From positions 15,326,086-15,390,085 of the forward strand of contig CM055902.1 of assembly GCA_029582155.1 (NCBI GenBank): a DNA stretch of 64,000 nt. Reading direction: 5' to 3'. The translations under genes were made by a program, and so were the position numbers. This document shows positions 49,190 to 61,100 of the stretch, piece after piece. A model generated the notes under the pieces. It was not told the DNA's origin and made no database searches. It saw only the letters and a program-made list of their open reading frames with translations. Numbering within the stretch: the first letter of the stretch is position 1; each line of letters opens with the position of its first letter. This stretch comes from Panopea generosa. Its lineage: Eukaryota; Mollusca; Bivalvia; Adapedonta; Hiatellidae.

Positions 49190-52100
49190 AGTGTATAAAA
49201 CGATGCAGTATATTGGCTTTATAGGGCTGTAATAATGTTACATTGTACGATGCGGTACATTGGTTATATGGGACTGTAATTATGTTACATTGTACAATGC
49301 GGTATATTGGTTATATGGTACTGTAGTAATGTTACATTGTACGATGCGGTACATTGGTTATATGGGACTGTAGAAATGTGACATTGTACGATGCGTTATA
49401 TTGGTTATATGGGCTGTTATTATGTTACATTACACGATGCGGTACATTTGTTTTAGGGTGCTGTAATTATGTTAAATTGTACGATGCTGTACATTGGTTA
49501 TATGGTGCTGTTATTATGTTAAATTGTACATTAGTAAGATGGTGCTGTACTTATGTTCAATTGAACGCTACAATACATTGGTTATATGATTCTGTAATTA
49601 TGTTAAATTAAATGCGGCAGTACATTGATTATATGGTGCTGTAATTATGTTAAATTCTACGATGCAGTACATTGGTTATATGGTGCTGTAATTATGTTAA
49701 ATTGTACGCTGCAGTACATTGGTTACATGGTGCTGTAATTATGTTAAATTGTACGCTGCAGTACATTGGTTATATGATTCTGTAATTATGTTAAATTGAA
49801 CGCGGCAGTACATTGATTATATGGTGCTGTAATTATGTTAAATTCTACGATGCAGTACATTGGTTATATGGTGCTGTAATTATGTTTAATTGTACGATGC
49901 AGTACATTTATTATATGGTGCTGTATTTATTTTAAATTGTACGATACAGTACATTTGTTAAATGGTGATGTAATTATGTTAAATTGTACGATACAGTACA
50001 TTGATTATATGGTGATGTATATATGTTAAATTGTACGTTGCAGTATATTGGTCATATGGTGCTGTAATTATGTTAAATTGTACACTGCAGTACATAAGTT
50101 ATCTGATGCTGTATTTATGTTTAATTGTACGGTGCAGTAAATTGGCCATATGGTACTGCACTTATGTTAAATTGTATGCTACAGCACATTGGTTATATGA
50201 TTCTGTAATTATGTTAAATTGAACGCGGCAGTACATTGATTATATGGTGTTGTAATTATGTTAAATTCTACGATGCAGTACATTGGTTATATTGTGCTGT
50301 ATTTATGTTAAATTGTACGCTGCAGAACATTGGTCATATGGTGCTGTAATTTTGTTAAATTGTACGATACAGTACATTGGTTATATGGTGTTGTAATTAT
50401 GTTAAATTGTACGATGCTGTACATTGGTTATATATTGATGTAATTATGTTACATTGTACATTGGTAAGATAGTGATGTACTTATGTTAAATTGTACGCTG
50501 CAATACATTTGTTATATGGTGTTAAAATTATGTTAAAGTGTACGATGCAGTACATTGGTTATATGGAGCTGTTATTATGTTAAATTGTACGTTACAATAC
50601 ATTGGTTATATGATTCTGTAATTATGTTAAATTGAACGCAGCAGTACATTGGTTATATGATTCTGTAATTATGTTAAATTGAACGCGGCAGTACATTGGT
50701 TATATAGTGTTGTAATTATGTTAAATTCTACGATGCAGTACATTGGTTATATTGTGCTGTATTTATGTTTGATTGTACGCTGCAATACATTGGTCATATG
50801 GTGCTGTAATTTTGTTAAATTGTACGCTGTAGTACATTGGTTATATGGTGTTGTAATTATGTTTAATTGTACGATGCTGTACATTGGTTATATATTGATG
50901 TAATTATGTTAAATTGTACATTGGTAAGATAGTGATGTACTTATGTTAAATTGTACACTGCAATGCATTTGTTATATGGTGTTGTAATTATGTTAAATTG
51001 TACGATGCAGTACATTGGTTATATGGAGCTGTTATTATGTTAAGTTGTACGATGCAGTACATTGGTTTTATATGATATAATTATGTTAAAAATAAGGTTG
51101 CACGTTAGTTATATGGTGCTGTAATTATGTTAAATTTTACGATACAGGGTATTGGTTATATTGGGTTGTTATTATGTTAAATTGTATGATGCAGTTCATT
51201 GGTCATATGGTGCTGTAATAATGTTAAATTGTACGCTGCAGTACATTGGTTATATGGTGTTGTAATTTTGCTATATTGTACGGTGCAGTAAATTGGTTAT
51301 ATGGTGTTTTAATTATGTTAAATTGTACGATGCAGTATTATTGGTTATATATTGATGTAATTATGTTAAATTGTACATTGGTAAGATAGTGATGTACTTA
51401 TGTTAAATTGTACGCTGCAATACATTTGTTATATGGTGTTGTAATTATGTTAAATTGTACGATGTAGTACATTGGTTTTATGGTGCTGTATTTATGCTAA
51501 ATTATACAATGCAGTACATTGGTCATATGGTGCTGTAATAATGTTAAATTGTACGCTGCAGTACATTGGTCATATGGTGCTGTATTTATGTTAAATTGTA
51601 CGCTGCAGTACATTGGTTATATGGTGCTGTTATTATGTTAAACTGTACGATGCAGTACATTGGTTATATGGTGCTGTTTTTATGTTAAACTGTACGATGC
51701 AGTACATTGGTTATATGGTGCTGTACTTATGTTGAATTGTACGATGCAGTATATTGGGTATATGGTGCTGTAAATATGTTAGATTGTACGATGTGGTATA
51801 TTGGTCCTATGATGCTGTTATTATGTTAAATTATACAATGCAGTATATTGGTTATATGATGCTGTTAGTATGTTAAACTGTACAATGCAGTACATTGGTT
51901 ATATGGTGCTGTTTTTATGTTAAACTGTACGATGCAGTAAATTGGTTATATGGTGCTGTACTTATGTTGAATTGTACGATGCAGTATATTGGTCATATGG
52001 CGCTGTTATTATGTTTAATTGTACGATGCAGTATATTGGTTATATGGTGCTGTTATTATGTTTAATTGTACGATGCAGTATATTGGTCATATGGTCTGTT

Positions 52101-55100
52101 ATTATGTTTAATTGTACAATGCAGTACATTGGCTATATGGTTCTGTAATTATGTTAAATTGTACGATATCATATATTGGTTAAAGTGTGCTGTAATTATG
52201 CTAAATTGTACGCTGAGTACATTGGTTATATGGTTCTGTAGTTAAGTTAAATTGTACATTGGTAATATAGTGTTGTACTTATGCTAAATTGTATGCTGCA
52301 GTACATTGGTTATATGTTGCTGTAATTATGTTACAGCGTACGATGCGGTACATTGGTTATATGGTGAGTGCTGTACTTATGTTAAATTGTACGCTGCAGT
52401 ACATTGGGTATATGGTGCTATACTCATGTTAAATTGTACGCTGCAGTACATTGGTTATATGTAGCTGTACTCATGTTAAATTGTACGCTGCAGTACATTG
52501 GTCATATGGTGCTGTAATTTTGTTAAATTGTACGCTGTAGTACATTGGTTATATGGTGTTATAATTATGTTTAATTGTACGATGCTGTACATTGGTTATA
52601 TATTGATGTAATTATGTTAAATTGTACATTGGTAAGATAGTGATGTACTGATGTTAAATTGTACACTGCAATGCATTTGTTATATGGTGTTGTAATTATG
52701 TTAAATTGTACGATGCAGTACATTGGTTATATGGAGCTGTTATTATGTTAAATTGTACGATGCAGTACATTGGTTTTATATGATATAATTATGTTAAAAA
52801 TAAGGTTGCACGTTAGTTATATGGTGCTGTAATTATGTTAAATTTTACGATACAGGGTATTGGTTATATTGGGTTGTTATTATGTTAAATTGTATGATGC
52901 AGTTCATTGGTCATATGGTGCTGTAATAATGTTAAATTGTACGCTGCAGTACATTGGTTATATGGTGTTGTAATTTTGCTATATTGTACGGTGCAGTAAA
53001 TTGGTTATATGGTGTTGTAATTATGTTAAATTGTACGATGCAGTATTATTGGTTATATATTGATGTAATTATGTTAAATTGTACATTGGTAAGATAGTGA
53101 TGTACTTATGTTAAATTGTACGCTGCAAAACATTTGTTATATGGTGTTGTAATTATGTTAAATTGTACGATGTAGTACATTGGTTTTATGGTGCTGTATT
53201 TATGTTAAATTATACAATGCAGTACATCGGTCATATGGTGCTGTAATAATGTTAAATTGTACGCTGCAGTACATTGGTCATATGGTGCTGTATTTATGTT
53301 AAATTGTACGCTGCAGTACATTGGTTATATGGTGCTGTTATTATGTTAAACTGTACGATGCAGTACATTGGTTATATGGTGCTGTTTTTATGTTAAACTG
53401 TACGATGCAGTACATTGGTTATATGGTGCTGTACTTATGTTGAATTGTACGATCCAGTATATTGGGTATATGGTGCTGTAAATATGTTAGATTGTACGAT
53501 GTGGTATATTGGTCCTATGATGCTGTTATTATGTTAAATTATACAATGCAGTACATTGGTTATATGGTGCTGTTATTATGTTAAACTGTACGATGCAGTA
53601 AATTGGTTATATGGTGCTGTTATTATGTTAAACTGTACAATGCAGTACATTGGTTATATGGTGCTGTTATTATGTTAAACTGTACGATGCAGTAAATTGG
53701 TTATATGGTGCTGTACTTATGTTGAATTGTACGATGCAGTATATTGGTCATATGGCGCTGTTATTATGTTTAATTGTACGATGCAGTATATTGGTTATAT
53801 GGTGCTGTTATTATGTTTAATTGTACGATGCAGTATATTGGTCATATGGTGCTGTTATTATGTTTAATTTACGATATCATATATTGGTTAAAGTGTGCTG
53901 TAGTTATGCTAAATTGTACGCTGAGTACATTGGTTATATGGTTCTGTAGTTAAGTTAAATTGTACATTGGTAATATAGTGTTGTACTTATGCTAAATTGT
54001 ATGCTGCAGTACATTGGTTATATGTTGCTGTAATTATGTTACAGCGTACGATGCGGTACATTGGTTATATGGTGAGTGCTGTACTTATGTTAAATTGTAC
54101 GCTGCAGTACATTGGGTATATGGTGCTATACTCATGTTAAATTGTACGCTGCAGTACATTGGTTATATGTAGCTGTACTCATGTTAAATTGTACGCTGCA
54201 GTACATTGGTCATATGGTGCTGTAATTATATTAAATTGTACGATGCAGTACATTGATTATAAAATGTTGTATTTATGTTAAATTGTACGCTGCAGTACAT
54301 TGGTCATGTGGTGCTGTACTTATGTTAAATTGTACGCTGCAATACATTGGTTATATGGTGCTGTACTCATGTTAAATTGTACGCTGCAGTACATTGGTTA
54401 TATGGTGCTGTAATTATGTTACATTGTACGATGCAGTACATTGGTTATATGGTGCTGTACTCATGTTAAATTGTACGCTGCAGTACATTGGTTATATGGT
54501 GCTGTAATTATGTTAAATTGTACGATGCAGTACATTGGTTATATGGTGCTGTAATTATGTTACATTGTACGCTGCAGTACATTGGTTATATGGTGCTGTA
54601 ATTATGTTACATTGTACAATGCAGTACAGTGGTTATATGGTGCTGTAATTATGTTACATTGTACGATGCAGTACATTGGTTATTTGGTGCTGTAATTATG
54701 TTACATTGTACGATGCAGTACATTGGTTATATGGTGCTGTAATTATGTTACATTGTATGATACAGTACATTGGTCATATGGTGCTGTACTCATGTTACAT
54801 TGTACGATGCAGTACATTGGTCATATGGTGCTGTACTCATGTTAAATTTTACGCTGTAGTTCATTGATCATATGGTGCTGTAATTATGTAAAATTGTACG
54901 CTGCAGTACATTGGTCATATGGGGCTTTAATTATGTTAGATTGTACGATGCAGAACATTGGTTATATGGTGCTGTTATATTGTTAAACTGTACGATGCAG
55001 GATATTAGTTATATTGGGCTAAAATTATGTTAACTTGATCGATGCAGTACATTGGTAAAAGGGTGCTGTATTTATGTTAAATTGTACGATACAGTATATT

Positions 55101-55130
55101 GGTTATATGGTGCTGTTATTATGTTTAACT
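49190..55130. repeat. 47-bp minisatellite, ~6-kb array (unit 2), about 126 copies
   Basis: Same family as 39345-40130. Common unit variants are TGTACGATGCAGTACATTGG and TGTACGCTGCAGTACATTGG; each has the short inverted pair TGTAC...GTACA. About 50770-52480 and 52480-54200 are a higher-order duplication with an offset of 1708 bp: TTTTATATGATATAATTATG recurs at 51065 and 52773, and ATTGGTAATATAGTGTTGTA at 52257 and 53965. Odd-length units (such as ACATTGGTAAGATAGTGATG) mark sub-blocks. The 47-aa-period frames here are repeat products. Confidence 0.92.
50770..54200. repeat. 1.7-kb higher-order tandem duplication inside the 47-bp array
   Basis: Two successive blocks of about 1.7 kb, each of ~36 basic units, share the same order of rare variants (TAAAAATAAGGTTGCACGTT, GGTATTGGTTATATTGGGTT, GTGAGTGCTGTACTTATG). 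They differ by substitutions and by a few gained or lost units that balance out, so the 1708-bp offset holds at both ends. Confidence 0.85.
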
Positions 55131-56159
55131 ATGTTAAATAATACTGCGCCTTAGTTATGTGATATTCTGAGGTGGGTGATATATGGTCGTAGAACAAAGT
55201 GTATGGTCAGTTATTGCAGTGATTGGGATTAGGCGAGAATTCGAAATTGACAGTCATAAGTGTTACCAACCGAGCTAGTCAGGCCTGGTTGAATGAATAT
55301 GTGTAATGTTTAGTCAAGCGTATACTTTGTAAACAAACTCGCGCGATGCGGTTTGTATATTAGAAACAAAATATTACAGACACATGAGCAAGTCCTTGTC
55401 ATGTGATGTCTTGGCAGTTGCCGAATAATAACGCTATATATATGATTTCATTAGAACAAACCACCGCCTCCCAAAACCAGATAGGTTCAAGTTCATTTAA
55501 TAAGATATCACTATCTATAATATTATAGATAGAAATATATGTCAGTTTTATACAATTTAATTAATTATAATATATCAATATAAAACATCTCTGATATATA
55601 TATGTTCGTTAGGGTTTGAAACCTGAACGACTGCAGTATGCCAATCAAACCATTGAATCCGCTGCACTATCAGGTGGTGCTTTAATATCAAATTAAAATA
55701 TTTTCAAACATCAGGACACTCGTTGTGAGCTGATGCCCATGTCAGAAAGGCAGTGTAGATATTTCAAGCATTTCTTACCATTTGTGATTATTATTTCATC
55801 ATTCAATAACTTACTTTCTTTAAATTTCATAATTATAATGGCATGTTTCATTAATGTACCGTTCACTACTTTTTGTACTTTGATTCTCTCGTTAATCTGC
55901 ACAAGTTCAGTACAGATAACGATATCATACTCGGCTTTATCTGTGCCTGACGGATCATTCAGGAGGTGCAATTGGCTTTGTCTGTCAAAAAGAGTATATT
56001 TGAAAATTTATTTTGAAGGTAAATATTATTTTCATGTAAAGTACGAATACTGGGCTGATACATTAAAGCACATTTGTGCAGTTAAGTGGTTTTACAGGTA
56101 AATATTATTTTCATGTAAAGTATGAATGGTTAAATTGTACTGATTTATTCTAAATGTAT

Positions 56160-57410
56160 TTGTGTTTAATCTCTGAAGTAATTACACGGGATGGTGGGGC
56201 TGTGTAAGTTTGGTGACAGGCAGATGTGCATTATGAAGTAACAAATACAGTATGATATGTAGGGACGGGGAAGGGTGGAGTGGGGGTGACGGGGAGGCAG
56301 TCGTGCATTATTACGTGATGAGTAACACGAAATGGTGAAGACGTGTATTAACCAGAATGCAATTGGGTTGTTGATTTGGGGATGAGTCAAGTGCCGTTTG
56401 GCGGGGAACAATGGGAAGAACTTGTGATGGTAGGATAGGACGGGCAGGTATGTGGATAAAATGAAGCCATGAACAACACGAACGGGTAGGGCTGAGGTTT
56501 ATAGGTTTGGAGTGGAGTAGAGTGGGGAGACAGGTGGCATTTAGATTAACAAAACAGAATGGTGAGGTTGACGGGATAGGGAAGGGACGGAGTTGAACAT
56601 CATGTATTCATGGGCATAACCAAACGGAGTGGGGTTTCTGATTTGGCGGGAAGGCAGTAACGTTTCGTGAAAATTAATAAAACGGAATGGGGAATGTCAT
56701 TGTGAGGAAAGGCATTGCATCTGGCGTAAAGTATGAAGCCCTGGATAATGTGGACTGTTAAAGGCCGGTCGGGTAAGGCGGGGAGCCATGTGTAGAATAT
56801 TCAGTTATAAACAAATTGATAGTTTGGAGGTTTGGGAGAAGAGACAAGCTGATGTACATTCTGAATTCATGGTGTATATATACGGAATTGGGTTCGGGGA
56901 GTAGAACGGAGAGGCAGCTGTCATTTATATTAACATCAGAATGGTGATAGTGGGGAGGTCAGGTATACATTATGTAGTTTTTGACAATACGGAACGGTGA
57001 CGGTCGGGAAAGAAGGCAGGAAGGGGACATGTGCATATCATAAAGTCATGGACTGGTAGGAACTGCTGGAGAAGAGGTCAGGCATGAGTTCACGAACAAC
57101 TCGGAATGATGATGGGTGGGATAATATGGCAGGAAGACAGGTGTGCATGATTAAGTCATTTACAACGCGGAAGGGTAGGAATTGGTCTAGCGGACAGGCA
57201 CTGAACATGATGAAGTCAAGCACAACGCAAAATAGAGCGGGGTGGGGAATAGCGTGTAAACCAAGTTGTTCATCTTACGGTCATGAACAACACCAAAAGC
57301 TGAGGTGGGATAATGCTGGGAGGCACGTATATTTTGAGCATTCATTAACAATAACTTTGAAATTGGAAGATGTACACGGGAAGTTATGGTTAATGGTCTA
57401 GGTACATGTA
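56160..57410. repeat. G-rich degenerate tandem repeat (unit 2 copy)
   Basis: Recurrent GGGGAGGCAG, ACATTATGAAGTA, ACAACACGGAA(T/C)GGTG-type pieces at about 60-70 bp, more units than the unit 1 copy. Frames on both strands of up to 153 codons have no recognisable domain and are treated as repeat products. Confidence 0.5.
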
Positions 57411-57549
57411 TAGGTCGTCTACTCCTAAACAGTATATAGATGTAAGAAAGTTTGAATTGTAGAGGAGTAAATAGGGGCGGCAGGTTTACATCAAATAATG
57501 TAGTTGTAAATAAAATGGTAAAACAATTTCGCACATAAATGCTTTGATA

Positions 57550-57840
57550 CACCGCAGCGGTAGTCATGGGGTAGAGCGTCCGCCTCGATTCCCGACCGGG
57601 TTTTACCATAGATTTGAAAATGGTACATGAAGCTTCCTCGCTTGTCAATCAAAATTTAGAGGATAGCTCTAGGTCTGGTCGGCTCAGCTTCAGTATAATA
57701 TGACTGGGTGGAGTATCATACCATGTTCGGGCGGCAACATACGCCAGTGTGGCAGCGTTTTGTTTTAAGTAGACATCGTCTCGATATAAATGAACAATTG
57801 TTGAAAACTACGCTTAACACCAAACAACCAATTAACCATT
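57550..57840 (+). repeat. SINE family D, head damaged
   Basis: The head CGGTAGTCATGGGGTAGAGC GTCCGCCTC is joined directly to GATTCCCGACC, so part of the anticodon and T arms is lost. The body ATTTAGAGGATAGCTCTAGG and TGTTGAAAACTACGCTTAAC is as in the copy at 43185. Confidence 0.65.
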
Positions 57841-58173
57841 AATTATTTAAACCCTGACCTATATGGCGAAGGTTAAGTGATGTCTTTGTATCGGTTTAAA
57901 GTTATATTTCAAACCAATACCGTAGTACATTTACTACAAGACTGAAAAACGAAGCTAAAATCTCATTCTAAAAGGACAATTTTAAAGAGGTGTTCCTAAC
58001 TGAGTTTTATCGTATTGTGTTAATGGATAATAATACTATAAACATAAATTATACTTTTGAATTAAATATTAAGTTATGTTGAATACTTGATATACTTAAA
58101 TCGTATCTGATGTCTGCTTATGTGTAAGCATATACATTACAGATTCTTAAAAGTGAAGAGTTAATAGAAAATC

Positions 58174-61100
58174 ATGGCGACCAACCTAAGCTACATGAAC
58201 ACGCCGATGAATGAACCGTACATGTACCAGTCACTTCCGAGTCGGTTACGCTACCTGGCAGAAGAAGATCCAGAAAAAGAGGCGTTTGTTTTCTACAATA
58301 TGAATTCCGAAAGGATTTCTATTTCTAGGAAAGACCTTCATGAAAAGTCAATCAAACTTGCCAAAGTGTTAACACTGTTTGGAATAAAAAAGGGAAACAC
58401 AGTTGCAATGTGTATGAATAATTCTATAGAGATGTTAATTGCAATCATGGCTTTTGCCTGTGCCGGTGGTGTGCCAATTTTCCTATCAACAAACCTCAAG
58501 GATGGCAGCGATATTATTGAAATAATGACATTCAATCAATGCGAAATGCTAATCATTGATGTAAATGACGTAAACTTGGCAATTCTGGACGCTATATGGC
58601 CTCCAGATGCCGAAGCATCGAAAACAGTTCCGAGCTTGAAGCACATTGTATGCAATAGCGGCAAATTCATCGAAACAAAATATCGCGTCACTCTTGCATC
58701 ACTCCATCAACAGGAGGTGTCAGACGATACCGAACTCCCGATTATTCAACCGGAAGATACTTTAGCATATTTCTGCACGTCTGGTTCTACCGGAAAGCCC
58801 AAAGTAGTCGTTTATACGCATTACAATATATTCAACTGGACCAAACAAGTTGATGTAACTGTCAAAATGACGAAGGAAAGTCGTTTCTTTTGCGATAGGA
58901 CTTTTAGTTGGGTTGTTGGTTATCCAAGAACATATCTGGCAGAAGGAGTCACGAGGGTATTTGTCGATCCGCGCTTCTCGCTGTCGGGTAAACACATACA
59001 TAATTTGTGTGACATCATTGAAAAAGAGAAATGTGATGTCATGTATCTTCCTGGATATATTGTAGCAGATCTCGCGAATAATCCCAAGCTAGCCAGTAAA
59101 TTTGCAAGTGTCGAGTCGGTGATTCTTGCCGGTGAACGAGTTCCTAAATATCATCTGTTTCTGAAGGACACGTTCAGCAAGAATGTTACTACCTTATACG
59201 GTACCACAGAAGCTGGCGGTTGTTGCACGTTTACCAGCGATGATGTCGATGATTATGAAGACGGAATTGTCGGTATGTTTAATTTGCACACCTTTCATTG
59301 CCCTTTCTTTACACAACAATAGCATGCTTTGTTAGTTTTAGTGTAGTAGAGCTACATATACCAATCTTTACCAAATATATGTATGAATCAATCATAAATC
59401 GAAAGGGTTTTACGGCGTTCCAACACATTGGAGGTTATTCGACGCCATCAGGAAGGAAGATTCCAGGTTCACTCAAATTAACATACAGATTTTAAAAAAT
59501 CACATTAACAAATGAATATGCAGATATTCAGAATGAACCTTGATACCTTGATATACTTTTAGCAAATTGTATCGTGTTTCTCAAATTGATGTGTTTTATG
59601 ACATGCATGATCCACAGTGATAACGAACGTGACAAAAATGTTAATATGAGCATGACACCCATCCGGAGGATTCGTATCCATCTGCAGAGATCGACGGTGA
59701 TTCTATTCTTACCCAGAACCACACGGGTTTCAACCATATTTAAATACGAGCATCATTGCTTTCTGTGGGTATTTAGAATTGTTTGAACAAAGATTTAAAA
59801 AATATATGTTTTGCCCCCGGCCCCCACTAGTACAAAAACAAAATAAACAATAACTATATAGAGTTTGGGACAACCAAGGCCTGTTACTCCTTCCTGGGGT
59901 AAAACCAAGTCATTGTTGAAATTTAACATTGTTGTCGAAAATTACACCTATAGAAAACTATAGTTTCTAAATGTATTGTTATCTGGCATCATTTCCAGAA
60001 ATAGTTTAACCATAACATTGACATGTACTAGAAAACTGATATTTAACACGTTTACCTCGTTTGTAAAGTACAGATGATCCCTTATAACACTGGCCTTTAT
60101 AATAATTAACCAGTATTACACCACATAACTGTTAATGGGAACGCAACATTGTGTATAAAACAGGATAATATGAATAGCTACGAGTTCAGCTTTCTATTAA
60201 TAGTATAATTATTGAAGATGGATAAAGTCAAAACTCAAACAAGTGAACTAGTTTATAGTATTGGAATTTAATTGGCCATGGTTTCCATAATAAATCATTA
60301 CAAACTGTGCAGTCATGAAAGTCATTAAGGAATAGTATGTTCATATCACAGACCAGTTTATAATTGTCACTGAAAATTGACCCTGTGAACCCTGGGCACA
60401 GATGTTCACACGAATTTAAATCACTTTCCTTCGAAATGTCCACAAACAATGTTCATTAAATGGTGCTGTGACCGCGAAATAATGCCAGTCGCCTTTATAG
60501 GAAACATGTGTATATAACGTCCTCTGCAGAAGCCACGACGATTGAACAGTTCTGTCTTGCATGCCAGAAAACGACTTCCAGGAGAGATCCTGAAAAATAT
60601 ATAAAGAACAACCGAAAACTGTTTCAAAAGGCATACCTATAGCAATTAAAAAGCAGGATGTGGGAGTGTGGGTCATTTTTGCATTACATAGAAACACCAT
60701 GGGTTATTAATATTTTTTCTGCGATTGGATGTGCGAACAGCTTCCCGAAACCCAGAACACCTGAAAAAGGAAGTTGATAAAACGGAGTTTCTGTAATAAT
60801 CACGTTACTGTAATAATAACGCAAATACATAAATAAAGGTATTTAGAAGCGGTTTCCTCCTTCAATAACCAGGTTTGGTCTTTTACTCGACAAATCCTAA
60901 TATGCATAAATTCGAGTCCATAAAGATATATCAGCTCGTTTCGTAACGGTCATTTTCGCACATCTACTTTGTGGTGGAAGTCGCCATATTGGACACCTGC
61001 GATATGTCACAACTGCACTTCCGGTTTAAAACAAAATTACGCTACAGCAGATATAGAAACGTATAATTATAGTCACCGACAAAAGTACTCACAAGAATAA

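Larger units (their letters stand above)
55131..58173. other. Upstream flank of the intact ANL gene (duplication unit 2)
   Basis: Matches unit 1 in order: 55135-55360 with 40131-40400, 55740-55940 with 41360-41530, 56160-57410 with the G-rich repeat 42280-43010, 57550-57840 with SINE D at 43185. The 5' UTR should lie just before 58174; CATTACAG at 58134-58141 resembles an acceptor and is conserved as TTTACAG before the pseudogene, so a further 5' noncoding exon is possible. Confidence 0.6.

Noticed and set aside
49354-54867. Several frames of 60-85 codons with WLYGAVIMLNCT-like repeats
   Set aside because: Produced by the 47-bp repeat read over three units; no start context or gene structure.
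57187-57648. 153-codon minus-strand frame
   Set aside because: Lies over the G-rich degenerate repeat and SINE D; no domain and composition explained by the repeat.
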